A DNA stretch of 64,000 nt from Sweltsa coloradensis. Taxonomy: Eukaryota > Arthropoda > Insecta > Plecoptera > Chloroperlidae. Positions within the stretch are counted from its first letter, which is position 1; every line of letters starts with the position of its first letter. Below, in pieces: positions 48,801-60,065 of this stretch. Made by a program: the position numbers and the translations under genes. The stretch is from the NCBI GenBank assembly GCA_024449915.1, contig JAMZAV010000051.1, forward strand, positions 744,001 to 808,000, written 5' to 3'. The notes below the pieces were generated by a model that saw nothing but the letters and a program-made list of their open reading frames with translations, made no database searches and was not told the DNA's origin.

Positions 48801-51721
48801 TTCGCCATCTTCTTTTCCCGCACAAAATGAACGACGTATTCTAAATATAAATCTTCATTCAGTTTGTTTCAAGTTACAATGTCGCAAATTCTTTCAGGTT
48901 GTTTTAGTTCTGGTATTTCTGTATGCATCTGTAACAAGCCTAGCAACCACCACAAGGCTTAATTGGCTCTAGCGATGAGATACACACCGGTCCCTAGCCA
49001 CGGCGAAACACTCGCTTCTTTTAATGTGTACACCTTAGCGAACAAAAAACTTGTGGAAAACTAGAAATTTAACATTAGATGCAAATAAATTATATTTAAT
49101 TATTTATGATTATGACATTTCGATATTACGTCACGACTTTTGCAATTACCGTAACACCCCATGTTATTTATGAAAGAACATTTTTTTTTAAATTAAAACC
49201 AAACCAAAAAACAATACGACTCCCAAACCATAGTTGAACGATTAGTTGACACTGGTTGTTTAGATCTAAGTTGATTTCTGAACAGTTTTATTTCTTAATA
49301 ATGAAACCGAACAAGCATAAAATATGGTCAAAATATAAATTTTAGATGATACAATACAATAAATAAATTTTGATTTGACCCCCAAAATCCGTATTAAAAT
49401 TATTCACAGCACATGGGCATAATATCTAAATTTTCTATAAAATTCATGTTGTATACACCTGACACTAATAGTTTGACAATTACGCCATTTTCTACTAGCA
49501 ATGTTATGTGTTCAATTCTTGAAGTGAACTCTCGATATACAGACAATGACTTACATGCCGAAGCCAGGATTCGAACCAAGGAGATAGGAAGCCTGGTTTG
49601 CAAGGCATAAACTAACACCCAAACGATCATTAAAGTCAACTATTCAACAAACATGTTCAGCTCCGACTATACCTATAAATCTTCCTTATAAATTCCATGC
49701 AATCTTCTGTGGATTTTGCTTTGTTTCGACATTTCCCACTAATGAGATCATAGTAATATTTTTATACGCGAGAAACGCTTAGCAAGACTTTCCTTATCCT
49801 CCTTCTTTATTTAGAATACCAGGAATGCCGAGAAACACAATTATCACATTTTTAAGAATAAGGTATTCTCATTATGTTTCGAAAGTCTTGAATAGTCCTG
49901 AAGGCTAATTTCATGTACTACTGCAATCTGTAAAACTAACATATTGTAAAAATATTTGTGTTATGTAACTGATTCAATTGGTTTTAAAAAGCCGTATGAA
50001 AGAGATGGATGAATGGAGTTTATATGAATGACTGGCTACCGTATCTCTTTGCTGTCGTACACATTTCGATGTCGAAGAAGAAGCAGATTTAAGATGGCCA
50101 TAAATAATTTTAATTGACATGACATGACAGAAAAAAATAAAATTTGGAAATTATATTTTGCATCTGATTTTTGCAAGATCAAAGATGGGACGTTATAAAC
50201 CATACCACATAGCGTATTTTCAAGAGTCGAATCTGCGCCGAAAGAAGGTAGTTCTTATAGCTTATATACTGTAACTGAGTAACACTGGTAGATGGAAGCT
50301 TAGTACTGACCCAATAATAATTTCCGACCTTATAGTACACAAGAATGAAGTCCGGTGGGGTAGGAGGATCCCTGCACCAAACAGATACATAATAATCAAA
50401 GTTTATAGAGGAGTGTTCAAGTTAATGTTATTGAATACACTTGTATTGAGGTTATTACTTTAGTGTATACTTCTTCAACACTCCTTATTTCGGGTAATTC
50501 GTACCCGTGTGTGTTGGTTACAAGTACTTAGCTATGTTTAATCGTGCATACACAAACTTTGAAATTGTTAATTATCAAAACCGTGAAATGATATTGCATT
50601 GGAATTTATGTCATGTGTCTTGTAACGAAAATGTATTCTGTAGTGTCTAGTGATAATGCCTTCCTAATTATATTTTATGTAGGCCTTCCAAGAGTCATTT
50701 TATGCTTGAACTTACGTAACATTCGCTGATATGAATGAATTATTTCACAACATTCGTAATTATCTTCTTCCCATAGCAATTTATCGTGGAAACATTCAAA
50801 ATAATACTGGTAATCTAAGACTGAGTGTAAAACTAGCCTTATTCAAATCCAATGTTGATGGTGATGCACTTACAATGAGAAGAAGACATCGGTTTTCCCT
50901 CAGTACGCTGTAGCAGCCGATGAAAGTAGCGATAATGACTAGCGCTCCGGCTGCAATCAGAGCGTACGCCGCTAGGGCGTAAGTGACCGTGGTCAGCAAG
51001 GACAGGTAGCGCTGCTTGTCAACCACGGTCCATACCCCTACTGCCAGTACGGCCAACCCCGCCAGCTGAAAGAAACAAGCCGTATGTGCAAACGACGACA
51101 GTGATGCTAAGAAAGTACAAATTAAGAAATATGGCAACACGTAAATACAAATTATATAAAATAAAAAGAAATCTATTGTGTTAATTCTTTGATTTACTAT
51201 AATATAGTGTGAAACATATACTCCAACTAAACTGTTGTGTGGCCCTATGTGCAAATATCCTTCTTTGACAGCTATGGAAAGTGTCATCAAACATATGCTT
51301 CCTGGATGCAGATATTTGCAGGCAGGGCGTTACTGCATTCTTTGCGTGTACAGAATGGGCGTTACTGCATTCTTTGCGTTAGAAGTTCTACAAGCGACCA
51401 GGGCCGTTTATGCGAGTGAATGTTTACCATATTTGATTATATTCTTTGTTGAATTGATACATCATGTGAATTAATATACAGGTAATTTATCTTATAGCAC
51501 TCCACTTTTTACTAAGTAATGAACAACGGTTTTGACATCATCGGCACATAGGTTATTTGGAACCATCATGCAGGCACATCGCGCCGATGACATATTGTAG
51601 TAAGTTTTACAAGAAGCTATTCTGAGACACTTACCAAAAATACTATGTTGAAAATATGGAGTAAATATTTAAGAAAATTTACACTGCAACAATCAGAATC
51701 TCTTGTTTTTCTGACCGCCAT
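42728..51721 (-). CDS. Tetraspanin, CD151/Tspan11-like, complete five-exon coding region
   Basis: Coding exons on the minus strand: 51721-51635, 51065-50874, 45277-45104, 44370-44215 and 42871-42728. Joined, they give 250 aa (human CD151 is about 253). Every junction is phase 0 with GT...AG ends. Four hydrophobic segments lie near residues 17-41, 56-80, 90-113 and 214-240. The large extracellular loop (about 116-213) has CCG at 154-156, PDSCC at 180-184, C191 and C205: six cysteines, so three likely disulfides. N-glycosylation sequons fall at N128, N158 and N172. C11/C12 and C239/C240 are likely palmitoylation sites, and the tail carries YIKL (242-245), a YXX-phi sorting motif. The family organises membrane microdomains and, in CD151, binds laminin-receptor integrins. 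The QRD integrin-contact motif of human CD151 aligns with KSD (193-195) here, so that role is uncertain. Family assignment is firm; the orthologue is inferred. Confidence 0.93.
44215..44370 (-). CDS. Tetraspanin exon: CCG/PDSCC loop domain
   Basis: The exon is 156 nt (52 codons, residues 152-203), acceptor TATGTTTCAG and donor AAA/GTGAGT. It starts FKCCGAN and carries VPDSCCKT and a further Cys (C191). Sequons are NLT and NRT. The order CCG, PDSCC, C, GC is the six-cysteine CD151 arrangement; [10 protein letters not shown] aligns with the CGQRDHASNI of CD151. Confidence 0.94.
45104..45277 (-). CDS. Tetraspanin exon: TM3 and start of large extracellular loop
   Basis: The exon is 174 nt (58 codons, residues 94-151), acceptor CTTCTTTCAG and donor GAA/GTACGT. 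It encodes [20 protein letters not shown], with the glutamate (E105) usual in the third membrane segment, then the helical first part of the large loop, ending in AIDRMQIE just before the CCG motif. A sequon (NTT) sits at N128. Confidence 0.93.
47723..47815. repeat. 47-bp perfect or near-perfect tandem duplication
   Basis: GGTCATATCTCCAGAACGTT and the following 27 bases occur at 47723 and again at 47770, in the large tetraspanin intron. Confidence 0.9.
47896..48505 (-). mobile_element. Third copy of the 643-bp element, in the tetraspanin intron
   Basis: Reverse-oriented copy from AAAGGGGCTATTACC to GTTTAGCGGGTGAATAC, collinear with the copies at 5.5 and 21.9 kb. The outermost bases of its right end are altered. 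It contributes no exon. Confidence 0.8.
50874..51065 (-). CDS. Tetraspanin exon: end of TM1, small loop and TM2
   Basis: The exon is 192 nt (64 codons, residues 30-93), acceptor TTTCTTTCAG and donor ATT/GTAAGT. It encodes [12 protein letters not shown], a short extracellular loop, the second membrane segment, and the conserved cytoplasmic turn [14 protein letters not shown]. The exon is more GC-rich than the surrounding DNA. Confidence 0.93.
51325..51379. repeat. 32-bp spaced direct repeat
   Basis: GGGCGTTACTGCATTCTTTG occurs at 51325 and 51357, in the first coding intron of the tetraspanin. Confidence 0.85.
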
Positions 51722-51767
51722 CTTAGGTACTACTCAACACACCACGTGGGCACGTGTTGATTCTTGT
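51635..51767 (-). CDS. Tetraspanin first coding exon with 5' UTR
   Basis: The ATG is at 51721-51719 in the context AAGATGGCG. The coding part is 87 nt (residues 1-29): a short cytoplasmic N-terminus with a CC pair, then [14 protein letters not shown], the start of the first membrane segment. The donor is TTG/GTAAGT. Upstream, a long pyrimidine tract ending TTTGCTTTCAG at 51768 is an excellent acceptor, so this exon probably begins at 51767 with 46 nt of 5' UTR. Two CACGTG E-boxes lie inside that UTR (about 51743-51757). Confidence 0.85.
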
Positions 51768-53719
51768 CTGAAAGCAAAGAAAACAAAGAGTTAACGCCTT
51801 GTCCGGGTGATTAGAAGTATCAGGTGACTACGAGGGATTGAGACTTAGTAAGTAGTGGGTTACTAATTAGTTACTAATAAGACACATGTGATGACCGTAT
51901 TGTAGTGACCACTAGCACGTGGCGAGATGGAAGTCGGAGGGAAGTCCAATTCGATGGTAGTGAATTGGTTTGTATTGTAAAATGTAGTGGTACGACGTTA
52001 TCATGCGACTTTATATCCATTGGTGTCATCCAAAAATAACTTATGGGCATACGCTCTTTCCGGGTAAAGTACTACATGCTTTTGTACAACGGGTTTGGGG
52101 GGGGCTGCCTCCCGGCTAATGCATGTCCGGGGCACATGGGCCCGGATTTTTTTTTAGATTCTAACAGGGTTATTATAAGTATTTTAACCAGTTTCATAGG
52201 CATGATTTTTATAACATTTGGGGGGGGGGGGGAGGCAAAAAATCAACCCGGAATGAAGGTAGGTCCTATAGTAGTGGTACGCCGTATGACCTCTCAATAA
52301 TGTAGTGTATAGGGGCATGGAACTTACTTAAACATTTTCACGCTCATGCTCAAATCTATTTTGCTCTTCTAGCTCTCTAAATAAATTATCCGTTTTATTT
52401 GGTCTTGTAATTATGTCCAATGTTGATATACTAGTTCGCCCCGCCGAGTCGTTACGGTTACGCTAACAAGACTAGAGCGTTAGAGCAAAGCATGTCGTTG
52501 AACGTCGAGTCGAGGCGTAACTTATAACTTGTGCACTAAATAAGGCACGTGGAACACAGCTAACACGCCATTAGTTTTCACTTATCAACCTGTGGCAAGG
52601 CAGCGAACTCTCTTTGATCACTACATCACGGAGAGCCAGCCGAATAGCCGAAGTCATAGGCATTCTTTAAAGGATAAGTTTTTAAAGTGTGGGCCATGGC
52701 CCGCCCAAAAGATTTCTATACCCTACAGTAAGAAATGAGTTTTTTTTTCGGATGAATTAAACATTTTAGAAATGTAAATCTCTGTACTTACACCTACGTA
52801 CGTTTAGTAAGATCGAGGAATGTTGAAGGTTGACTTGCCGTATTAGAGGAACAGAACACAGCATCCGTTTACATTTTACAACTGACTGTCCTATGTCAAT
52901 GACAAGTGTTCGACCCCCACCTATGTCAATGACAAGTGTTCGACCCCCACCTACCTCCAACGCGAACATAGCTTTTAACCATTCTTCATTAAAATTTCTA
53001 TAAAACTCCCTCAGAGTAAAGAAAACTGCTTTAATATTCGGCGCGTTACTATTGCTGTAGCGATTAAATATTACATGTGAATAAAATCGTGTGTAATTGC
53101 CGGTAATCGATATATTATATACAATGCAGATGCAGATGTCAACATTTATGGTATTAGAATTAATTAAAATTAAGACTAGTTGTTTTTACATTTTTGACAA
53201 GACTATATACTTCAAAATTCAATTTATTATTTTGTTTCTACGGTAAATTTATGTAAAGTGTTATAATAAGTGCCATGCTATTTCAACTTGATTATGTACA
53301 GTATCTATCATACATGTGTGGATTGACTGAGAATTTCGAAGCCTGATATAATAATAATGAGCAGGCCTGTCTCCTCACGACGCCGCCACTGTAATAAAGT
53401 GGTCGCATTGTCTTATTACACGTGGATTCGCGTATTAGCTCGAACCTCACAAGGATACGATATGCCGTATCACGTAATGACGTCACCTGCGCAAAAACCG
53501 TGACGTTTCCGTCACTCACTTCAACAAAGAAGAAACACGTAAAAGAATTAATTGTGGTCATGAAATATGAGCGCGCTGGAACATCAGAATGAACTCCACT
53601 TCACCTCCCAGCCCAGTCCCAACCATAAGTGCAGGACGTGCTGCACTTGAAGCGACGTTCGACCACGAAGCTTCCGGTGCATAGCGAACCTAATCTTTGA
53701 TCGAACTGTGCATAGTTGT
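51768..53719. other. Tetraspanin upstream region / putative first intron
   Basis: Contains G-runs at 52100 and 52219, the 30-bp duplication at 52891 and CG-containing unique sequence at 53390-53530. A short hairpin AAGTGCAG-GACGTG-CTGCACTT lies at 53629-53650. No coding exon identified. Confidence 0.45.
52891..52950. repeat. 30-bp exact tandem duplication
   Basis: CTATGTCAATGACAAGTGTT plus ten bases, twice without change. Confidence 0.95.
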
Positions 53720-53727
53720 CAAAAAAG

Positions 53728-54204
53728 TAGGAATGGGATTTGACCGGTCAAATTCAAATTTGGTCAATTGACGGTCAAATGTAAAAAATCATAAATTTTA
53801 TTTTATTAGATGATTACTAAATTTTTTTTTTTTTAAAAATGTTGTGGTGACTAAACCTTTTTCATTTAAATGCTTTATTAAGTGGCATATCATCATCGTC
53901 ATCATCATCGTCGATGCTGTCATCAGTCCGTTCCTCCTATTCAGCTTCAGCTTCCCCAGAAGGTATTATATTTTTTTTGTTTCCTATTATAAGTACATAA
54001 TAAATGATAAATAAAATAAAATCATACCTAATTAAAACATTTTTAAATGAGAAAGAAAGAAATAAATGTTATCGTTTACTTAACAATTAAAATTAAAATA
54101 TAAAAATACAATTAATTTAAAGTTTGAAAGCAATATACACATGTTTTCTTCCAAGTCAATTGACTAAAAGTATTTGACCGGTCAATTGACATTGAGCAAC
54201 CCTA
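53728..54204. mobile_element. hAT-like non-autonomous element, 477 bp
   Basis: 8-bp duplication CAAAAAAG (53720-53727 and 54205-54212). The ends start TAGGAATGGG and, inverted, TAGGGTTGCTC. Both subterminal zones carry TTTGACCGGTCAA and GTCAATTGAC palindromes. The A-rich duplication is less informative than the others, but the inverted ends fit. Confidence 0.8.
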
Positions 54205-54994
54205 CAAAAAAGCATAGGCTACATGGCCAATCGTAGATTATCAAGATTGTTTGTTTATCGGTCAGAAACAACTCACAAAAATAGCTAATTTAAACTAATA
54301 CAAATCGATTTGTTTCACTATATTTGTATGTGCAACAGTAGAGTCCCTCACTTCCACTCCCGTTACAACTGTGTAAAATTTCAAACAACTTGTGGTGACA
54401 GTCAGCCGAGCGAACAGAAGTTTGCCTAAAACGCAGGACCTAACCGTGTTTCAAACATAGATTTTGATAAGTACCAATATATTATTGGTTTTCGTTAAAA
54501 ATATAGAACAGAAAAATACACTATGGATGAAGGCACAATATATACGATAGCACAGAATATGATATTGAGATTGCACCTCCACTCCAATGTTGATCAACCA
54601 ACAATTTCGAATCCAATACGTCGCTAAAACGGAATTAAATCGACTCATAATACAAAAAAATATCGATGTAGTTGTACTGGTAAATTACTTACTTTAGTTG
54701 GTCATTGACTTTCCGATTTGGAGGCGTTGTAGTACACCTCTTCACAACCGATGATAAATTATGCTCATAAATTACCACTGATGTTTTGTATACGTTCCTC
54801 ATATGCTTATAAAGTTCCACCTGTATTGTGGGTTATCTTGGCCTCGCCTTGCAAGGGATTGTATTACATTACCTTAATTGCTGGTTGTAAGATCCACAGT
54901 TCCGGTATGCGCGTGATTTCAACACGCCTGCACAGCTAGCTTTGCTTTTCCATGAATTACAATGAGCCAATGGCGAAGAAACAGGTGATTACTA

Positions 54995-55290
54995 TTGGAT
55001 GAGCGTAGAGAAAACTTCAATTTGACTATAGTGAGAAAAATAGCTCCGATGTTTTAGTTTGTTTGCTTGTCCATCTTAGCTTGCTAAATTTTCAAGGGAA
55101 CTGCTCCCCAATTAATTTTGGGGAAATCTCTGAACTTAAAACTGTCATAGTTTCAGTTCAATTTTGTATGTTTTCGCTTTCTACCGGACCAACTGCTACT
55201 CCGATCTTGATGAAATCTTGATGAAACCTTCGAAACCCCTGTACGTCACGTTTTGGCATGCCACGGTTTTGGGTGAAATAATCATCTGGT
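54995..55290 (-). repeat. Dispersed repeat, fragment
   Basis: Begins ATTGGATGAGCGTAGAGAAA and ends with the CACGGTTTTGGGTGAAATAAT block, inverted relative to 21.0-21.8 kb. The region contains a short duplicated GATCTTGATGAAA. Confidence 0.6.
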
Positions 55291-55744
55291 TTACAATGTA
55301 TACATTACATTAATTATAAATAGCGCGTCAAGAAGAAGAATTCAATCTCGAAAGCAACATTGAAAAGCTTACTGGAGGTAACGGATACTTTTTATGTAGT
55401 CAGTTCTTGCGTGCATACCCCAGTGATTGATTAATACAAGTGGTTCTACTAGATCAAATCGCGATATTTCTAACAGCGAACCGAACGCAGTGCCAACTTA
55501 CGAAATGAAGTCAGTGAGGGTGTCCGAATATAAAATATACTTATTGAGAGTGTAATCTCAGGAACACACCCTACTCCCACTCAACAACGACAACATAAAG
55601 TAGACCTACCCTACAAAAAACCTGCAACAAGAACAACAACAAACACTGCAACTAATTCACAGTAAAAACAACTGAGGAAGAGTTGCCGTTTACCTCGGAT
55701 TCCAGTGTTTAGACAGCCAGACTAGAAACGAACTGGTAAAGAAC

Positions 55745-55975
55745 AGTTAACGTCTTTGAAGAAAGTCAAAACCTCCTCTTGAAAACGTTACCTAGGGACG
55801 AAAAAAAACAAAACGGTGAACGTTTTTGCAGAAAGTCAGGACCTTACTCTTAAAAATGTCACCCACAGTAGGGACGAAACGTCAAGAAACACTTAACTCA
55901 ACGGCGAACGTGTTAGAAGAAAGTCAGGAACCTAACCCTTGAAAATGTCACCCACAGTAGGGACGAAACGTAAAT
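55745..55975. repeat. Tandem repeat, three irregular units of about 70-89 bp
   Basis: GAAAGTCA recurs at 55761, 55831 and 55920; the last two units share ACCCACAGTAGGGACGAAAC. Each also has AACG and TTGAAAA-type blocks in order. No coding potential. Confidence 0.7.
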
Positions 55976-56785
55976 AAACAGGCTTTTGCGTTGGCTAAAA
56001 ATCTGAAAATATAATACATTTTAAAACTTCGGTAGTATTGCCAGTTCTGGACTATAAAACTAACAACAACACCATTTTTTTATATGTACAAATTATACCC
56101 ATTATTGTACTCCGAACATTCGAAAATAATATTGAAAGCGAGGAGCCCGATGAGAAGGGGGTATACACCCGTACATACGTGTGGGAGGCCCAAAGACCAA
56201 TGATGTCACATCATAAGTAATCAGTGATTCTGAATGCAATGCCAATGCGACGTGGACGTGCTTTGTTTGTATAGCAGGACGTTTAAAAATAACCGTTCCG
56301 TTTCTCAACTAACCGTATTTAGTTAGCATTGCTTTAGTGAATTGGCCTTATATGGATGTACTTGGATCAGACGTGAGAAGAGACATGAGATAGAACCAAG
56401 GTTCGCCGCATATCATTGACGTCACTACACAGTACAAAACATGTTTTTTCAATTTAGGGGCTATTGACATAGTTATTATATTATTGCGTATACCTTTTTT
56501 GTTTACAATTTACATCATTAATTATGAACACGATGAGAAAATGCAAATGCCTTCATGTCACGAGGTTAGTGAAGAAAGTTCGGTCTCCTGCTGGTTCGTG
56601 GACATATAAAGTGCCGTCACGTGCCAGGAAGGCCACATGAAATATGCTATTTAACTATTTCGTAATGGATATTTATAGAAGTTGGGAGTTGTGAATTTCA
56701 GGTGGATAGCACCTGCAACAGCGCGAGTGAAAACGTGTGCAGGTGGGTAGAATTCGTTGTATACACAACTTATTTACCATTCTTG

Positions 56786-57225
56786 CAGTGACGTCACCAG
56801 GGTTTTTTAATGGGGGGGGGGGCGTGCGCCCCTCCAATCGCAATCCGCCCCCCCCAATAATTTCCTCGTTTTTATTTTTTCCCAATTAACAACCCACAAT
56901 TGGTTTAAAAGGCACAAATTTTCACCAAAATGGTTTCCAAGTTTTTTTTTTAATAGATTAAAAAAGGATTTTAGTAAATAAAAAATTGATCAATGTGATG
57001 CTTTAAAACGCACAGATTTACACCAAAATGACCTTGAAGGAGAATTTTTTACGGGGGGCAAACTTAGCCATTGGTGCATCGATGCATTTATCAGTTGAAC
57101 CCCTCTTTATGAATTCCTATAAAGGTCACTGGCACTAACCTCCCCTTGCGAATTTTGTAATTTGCCACTGCTGGATTTGCGCCCCCCCCCCCCCCCCCAA
57201 TTTCAAAACTCTAGTGACTCTCCTG
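56786..57225. mobile_element. hAT-like non-autonomous element, 440 bp, with G-run ends
   Basis: Left end CAGTGACGTCACCAGGG, right end inverted CAGGAGAGTCACTAGAG; both lead into TTTT...ATTGGGGGGG. The flank ATTCTTG (7 bp) is repeated on both sides (56779-56785 and 57226-57232). Confidence 0.72.
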
Positions 57226-57232
57226 ATTCTTG

Positions 57233-59470
57233 GTGGAACATAATATGGGCAACCAAAGAAAGAGAGTTTGAATATATAAAGCTAATGGTAGCCCCCACCA
57301 TCCCCTCACACAGCAAACACCTCGACCCCATGGCACACTGCGTGGGTGCCCAGGTTTTCAACCCGGTTGTTTGCAAAATTGCGATCTCGAGTCGCCTGTT
57401 GGATCAACGCAATGTGCAACACTGGCCTGTTCCATTATGTGGGTCCATCCCAACGTTTATTGCAATTATGCAAATAGCTATTCGTTCGACCAAGATGCTT
57501 TCTATGATCATATTATAAATCCTATGATACGATGCATCCTGGATGTTAATGTAATGTATATGAAGCTTTGCATACTTGTCAAACAAGGATATCTGCAAGG
57601 ACAGCCCTTATGTCGAAGATTATCAATATTTATTGAAAATCACATAGAAAAAAATCATGAAAACTGTCAGTATAACACTTAAAATAAACAAAATCCAAAT
57701 TCGTGGAGTACAAATTAATTTTTCCCATTACCTAAAATCGTTTGTAGAAAAGTGAGGTAATAGAGAGCCCTTCATTTCCGTTTCCGTAGTAACTGCAATT
57801 TTACGAACAACTGTGATGTAAATTGGCCGAGCAAACTGGATTTTGCACTCTATCTCCCTCTTTCTCACTCGAAATAATGTTCTTGTTACCCATTTCTAAC
57901 GATAACATCCCATTAAAGAAAAGACAGAGTTTAATCCAACAGCAAAACATCAGGATGACGACGACGTATTATGTTTGCGGTTGTCAGACAAGCAACAAAC
58001 AGTTTGTGAGTTGAATACGTCAGATCTTGGCTGGCTGGGGAGAATTATTTTTAGAGTTTACATGATAGCAATATTAGAATGGTTTACTCAAGCTAAGACG
58101 AAAATAAAATAAGAGTGCGAACTTGCAATGCATGCTCTTTCAAGAGAGACGTTAAAGAAACACGACATGATCCAGATTGTGAAAAATAACAATACATTGA
58201 GATTTACCTCCTTCTTCTCCACAAACCAGAAATTGCAATCCACTGCCTGAGTGCCTGCTCCTACCAAGTCTGGGAACTGCTTACACCCGGTACGAATCAA
58301 ATGCGAACTTTAATTGCTATACGTTTTAAAATAAATAAGTCGCACATCTTGCCCGAGTAAGAACAACACAACACCATACTGTCTGTCACAGTGACAGTCA
58401 CCTACTCCAGCCAGCTGCACGCTTTCAACTGTCAGCTGATGCTGGATGCACTCGCTCACTCGCAACCTATAAATATACTCCACAATATAGAATGATTGCC
58501 TTGACAAAATGAATGCGGGCGGAGCTAGGTACTGTGGACAGGTGGAGAGTTGTAGCTTCCGTAGGATGAGGACACATACATGTTAGGTCAAGAGAGAGAG
58601 AGCCATCGGCAATGACGACCCTACGATATTTCCTCAGTCATAAGAGACCCGGCTCAGTCAAGTTATACAAAATAAGGAATTACGGAAAAAGGAAATTTAA
58701 TAAAAGGAACTAAGTCCCATCTGATAGGGAAATTTTCCCTATCTTAAAAATTAACTGACAAGTTTTTCGAGAGGAACTTGTTTTGTGAGTTATTTCCAAA
58801 GTTACAGTTACCCATCGAGAAATTAAAAACAAATCAAATCTAAATGGGTACTGGCGTCGGTGATTCGATCTCGGAAAAAACAGACTTGTTTTAGTTCAGA
58901 AAGTCATAAAGTAAAAAGTAAGCAAGAGATACAAAATTGTAATCTCCACTCTTGAATTCGAAGAGATTACGACAACATTCGTTCAAAGTTCCCTCAAAAT
59001 AGTAAATTTTAAAGTCACAAGTTCGTGATACTGGAGGTGTCAATTTCGCAATGCCAGTAATAATTATCCTTTGGACCAATTACTTATATTGCGAAAATGA
59101 AATTGGCTTTTGGGAAATCATTCCCTTTCCACCTAATCTTGACTAAAATAGAGGGGCTGTGTTCCCCACATAACAAAATACAGAGCTGAGCTGCAAATGT
59201 ACTCACTTACAGTTGCATCATTGAATTCTTATCAAACAATGAATAAACCTCAAGTAATGCACGGCCCTGGAATTAAAATTTTTAAAAAAGGTATGTTCAT
59301 AAAAATGAATACAATTTCTATTGTGAATCACTCAGCGAACCTGGTTATAGTGCGCTACTGTCTGCAGCAGGGTCAGATTACCAGAGTTCATTTTGCATCC
59401 AGATGACAGAGAAATGCATGGCCGTTCATTGCATGCAGGAGGAAAGACAAAGATAACGTTGTTCTTCGGG
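57233..59470. other. Mostly unassigned sequence
   Basis: Includes the possible promoter at 58.47 kb. Frames at 57162-57518 and 57371-57682 are open but show no domain or codon pattern I can support. Confidence 0.35.
58209..58480 (-). promoter_or_regulatory. Possible promoter and 5' non-coding exon upstream of the tetraspanin
   Basis: An AT core CTATAAATATAC lies at 58468-58479, inside a relatively GC-rich, unique-looking stretch. On the minus strand it precedes a segment ending AAGGAG/GTAAAT, a plausible donor at about 58207. Spliced to the acceptor at 51768 it would give the tetraspanin a 5' leader. The core matches the TATA consensus better on the plus strand (TATAAATA), so a plus-strand or bidirectional promoter is equally possible. 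Confidence 0.25.
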
Positions 59471-59471
59471 T

Positions 59472-59553
<82 letters not shown>
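59472..59553. repeat. CAGA microsatellite
   Basis: An uninterrupted CAGA/CTGT tract of about 82 bp, followed by G- and C-rich low-complexity DNA to about 59635. Open frames through it on both strands are artefacts of the repeat. Confidence 0.97.
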
Positions 59554-59799
59554 GAACGTGGGGGCAGGGTGGGGTGGGAGAATTTCCCCCCTCACTTTTA
59601 CCTATGGAACCCCCCCCACCCACCCCCCCGCCGACTTTCAAGAAATTAGCGTAGAAATTTAATCAAAATCGATAGTCCTCTATACCGGTAGCCGTTTTTA
59701 CGGCAGGCCTCTACACAGCAAACAGTCGCAAACAAACAAAAAACATCCATATAGGCCTACACATACAAGTCTGCATTTCATAAGACATATTAGACACCA

Positions 59800-60065
59800 A
59801 AGTTGCTACATTTCCAAATGGTCGATGGATATTTGCTCAAAATCGATGTGCCAAGTGTCCAGTAAAGCGCGAAGAAACTTACGAATCAAGCAAAAAATCA
59901 AAACAAATGACAATGGCAACAGCACTTTGATGAGAACTCGTGCTCACTCATGAACTAAGCAGGTTTAGATTTAGAAATTTCAAAGAAGTGTCCGTTAGTT
60001 CGGTGAACACCTAAACTTTTTTATTTTGCAGACTTTTGATGTTTTCGCTTCGCTCACACTATTCT
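59800..60065 (+). repeat. Dispersed repeat, right-hand fragment, diverged
   Basis: Contains AGTGTCCAGTAAAGCGCG, a run of AAACAAA and GATGTTTTCGCTTCGCTCA, matching the right-hand modules of the family in order. Confidence 0.5.

Larger units (their letters stand above)
45278..50873 (-). other. Large tetraspanin intron with repeats
   Basis: This 5.6-kb phase-0 intron holds CT/CA-rich low-complexity DNA (about 45570-45720 and 45900-46140), a 47-bp tandem duplication (47723-47815), one minus-oriented copy of the 640-bp repeat (about 47896-48505), and a tRNA-like segment near 48690-48760. No further coding exon was seen. The other introns are 569, 733 and 1343 bp. Confidence 0.7.

Noticed and set aside
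59332..59662. Three overlapping frames of Cys/Ser/Val or Thr/Asp/Arg/Gln repeats
   Set aside because: Direct translation of the CAGA microsatellite on both strands.
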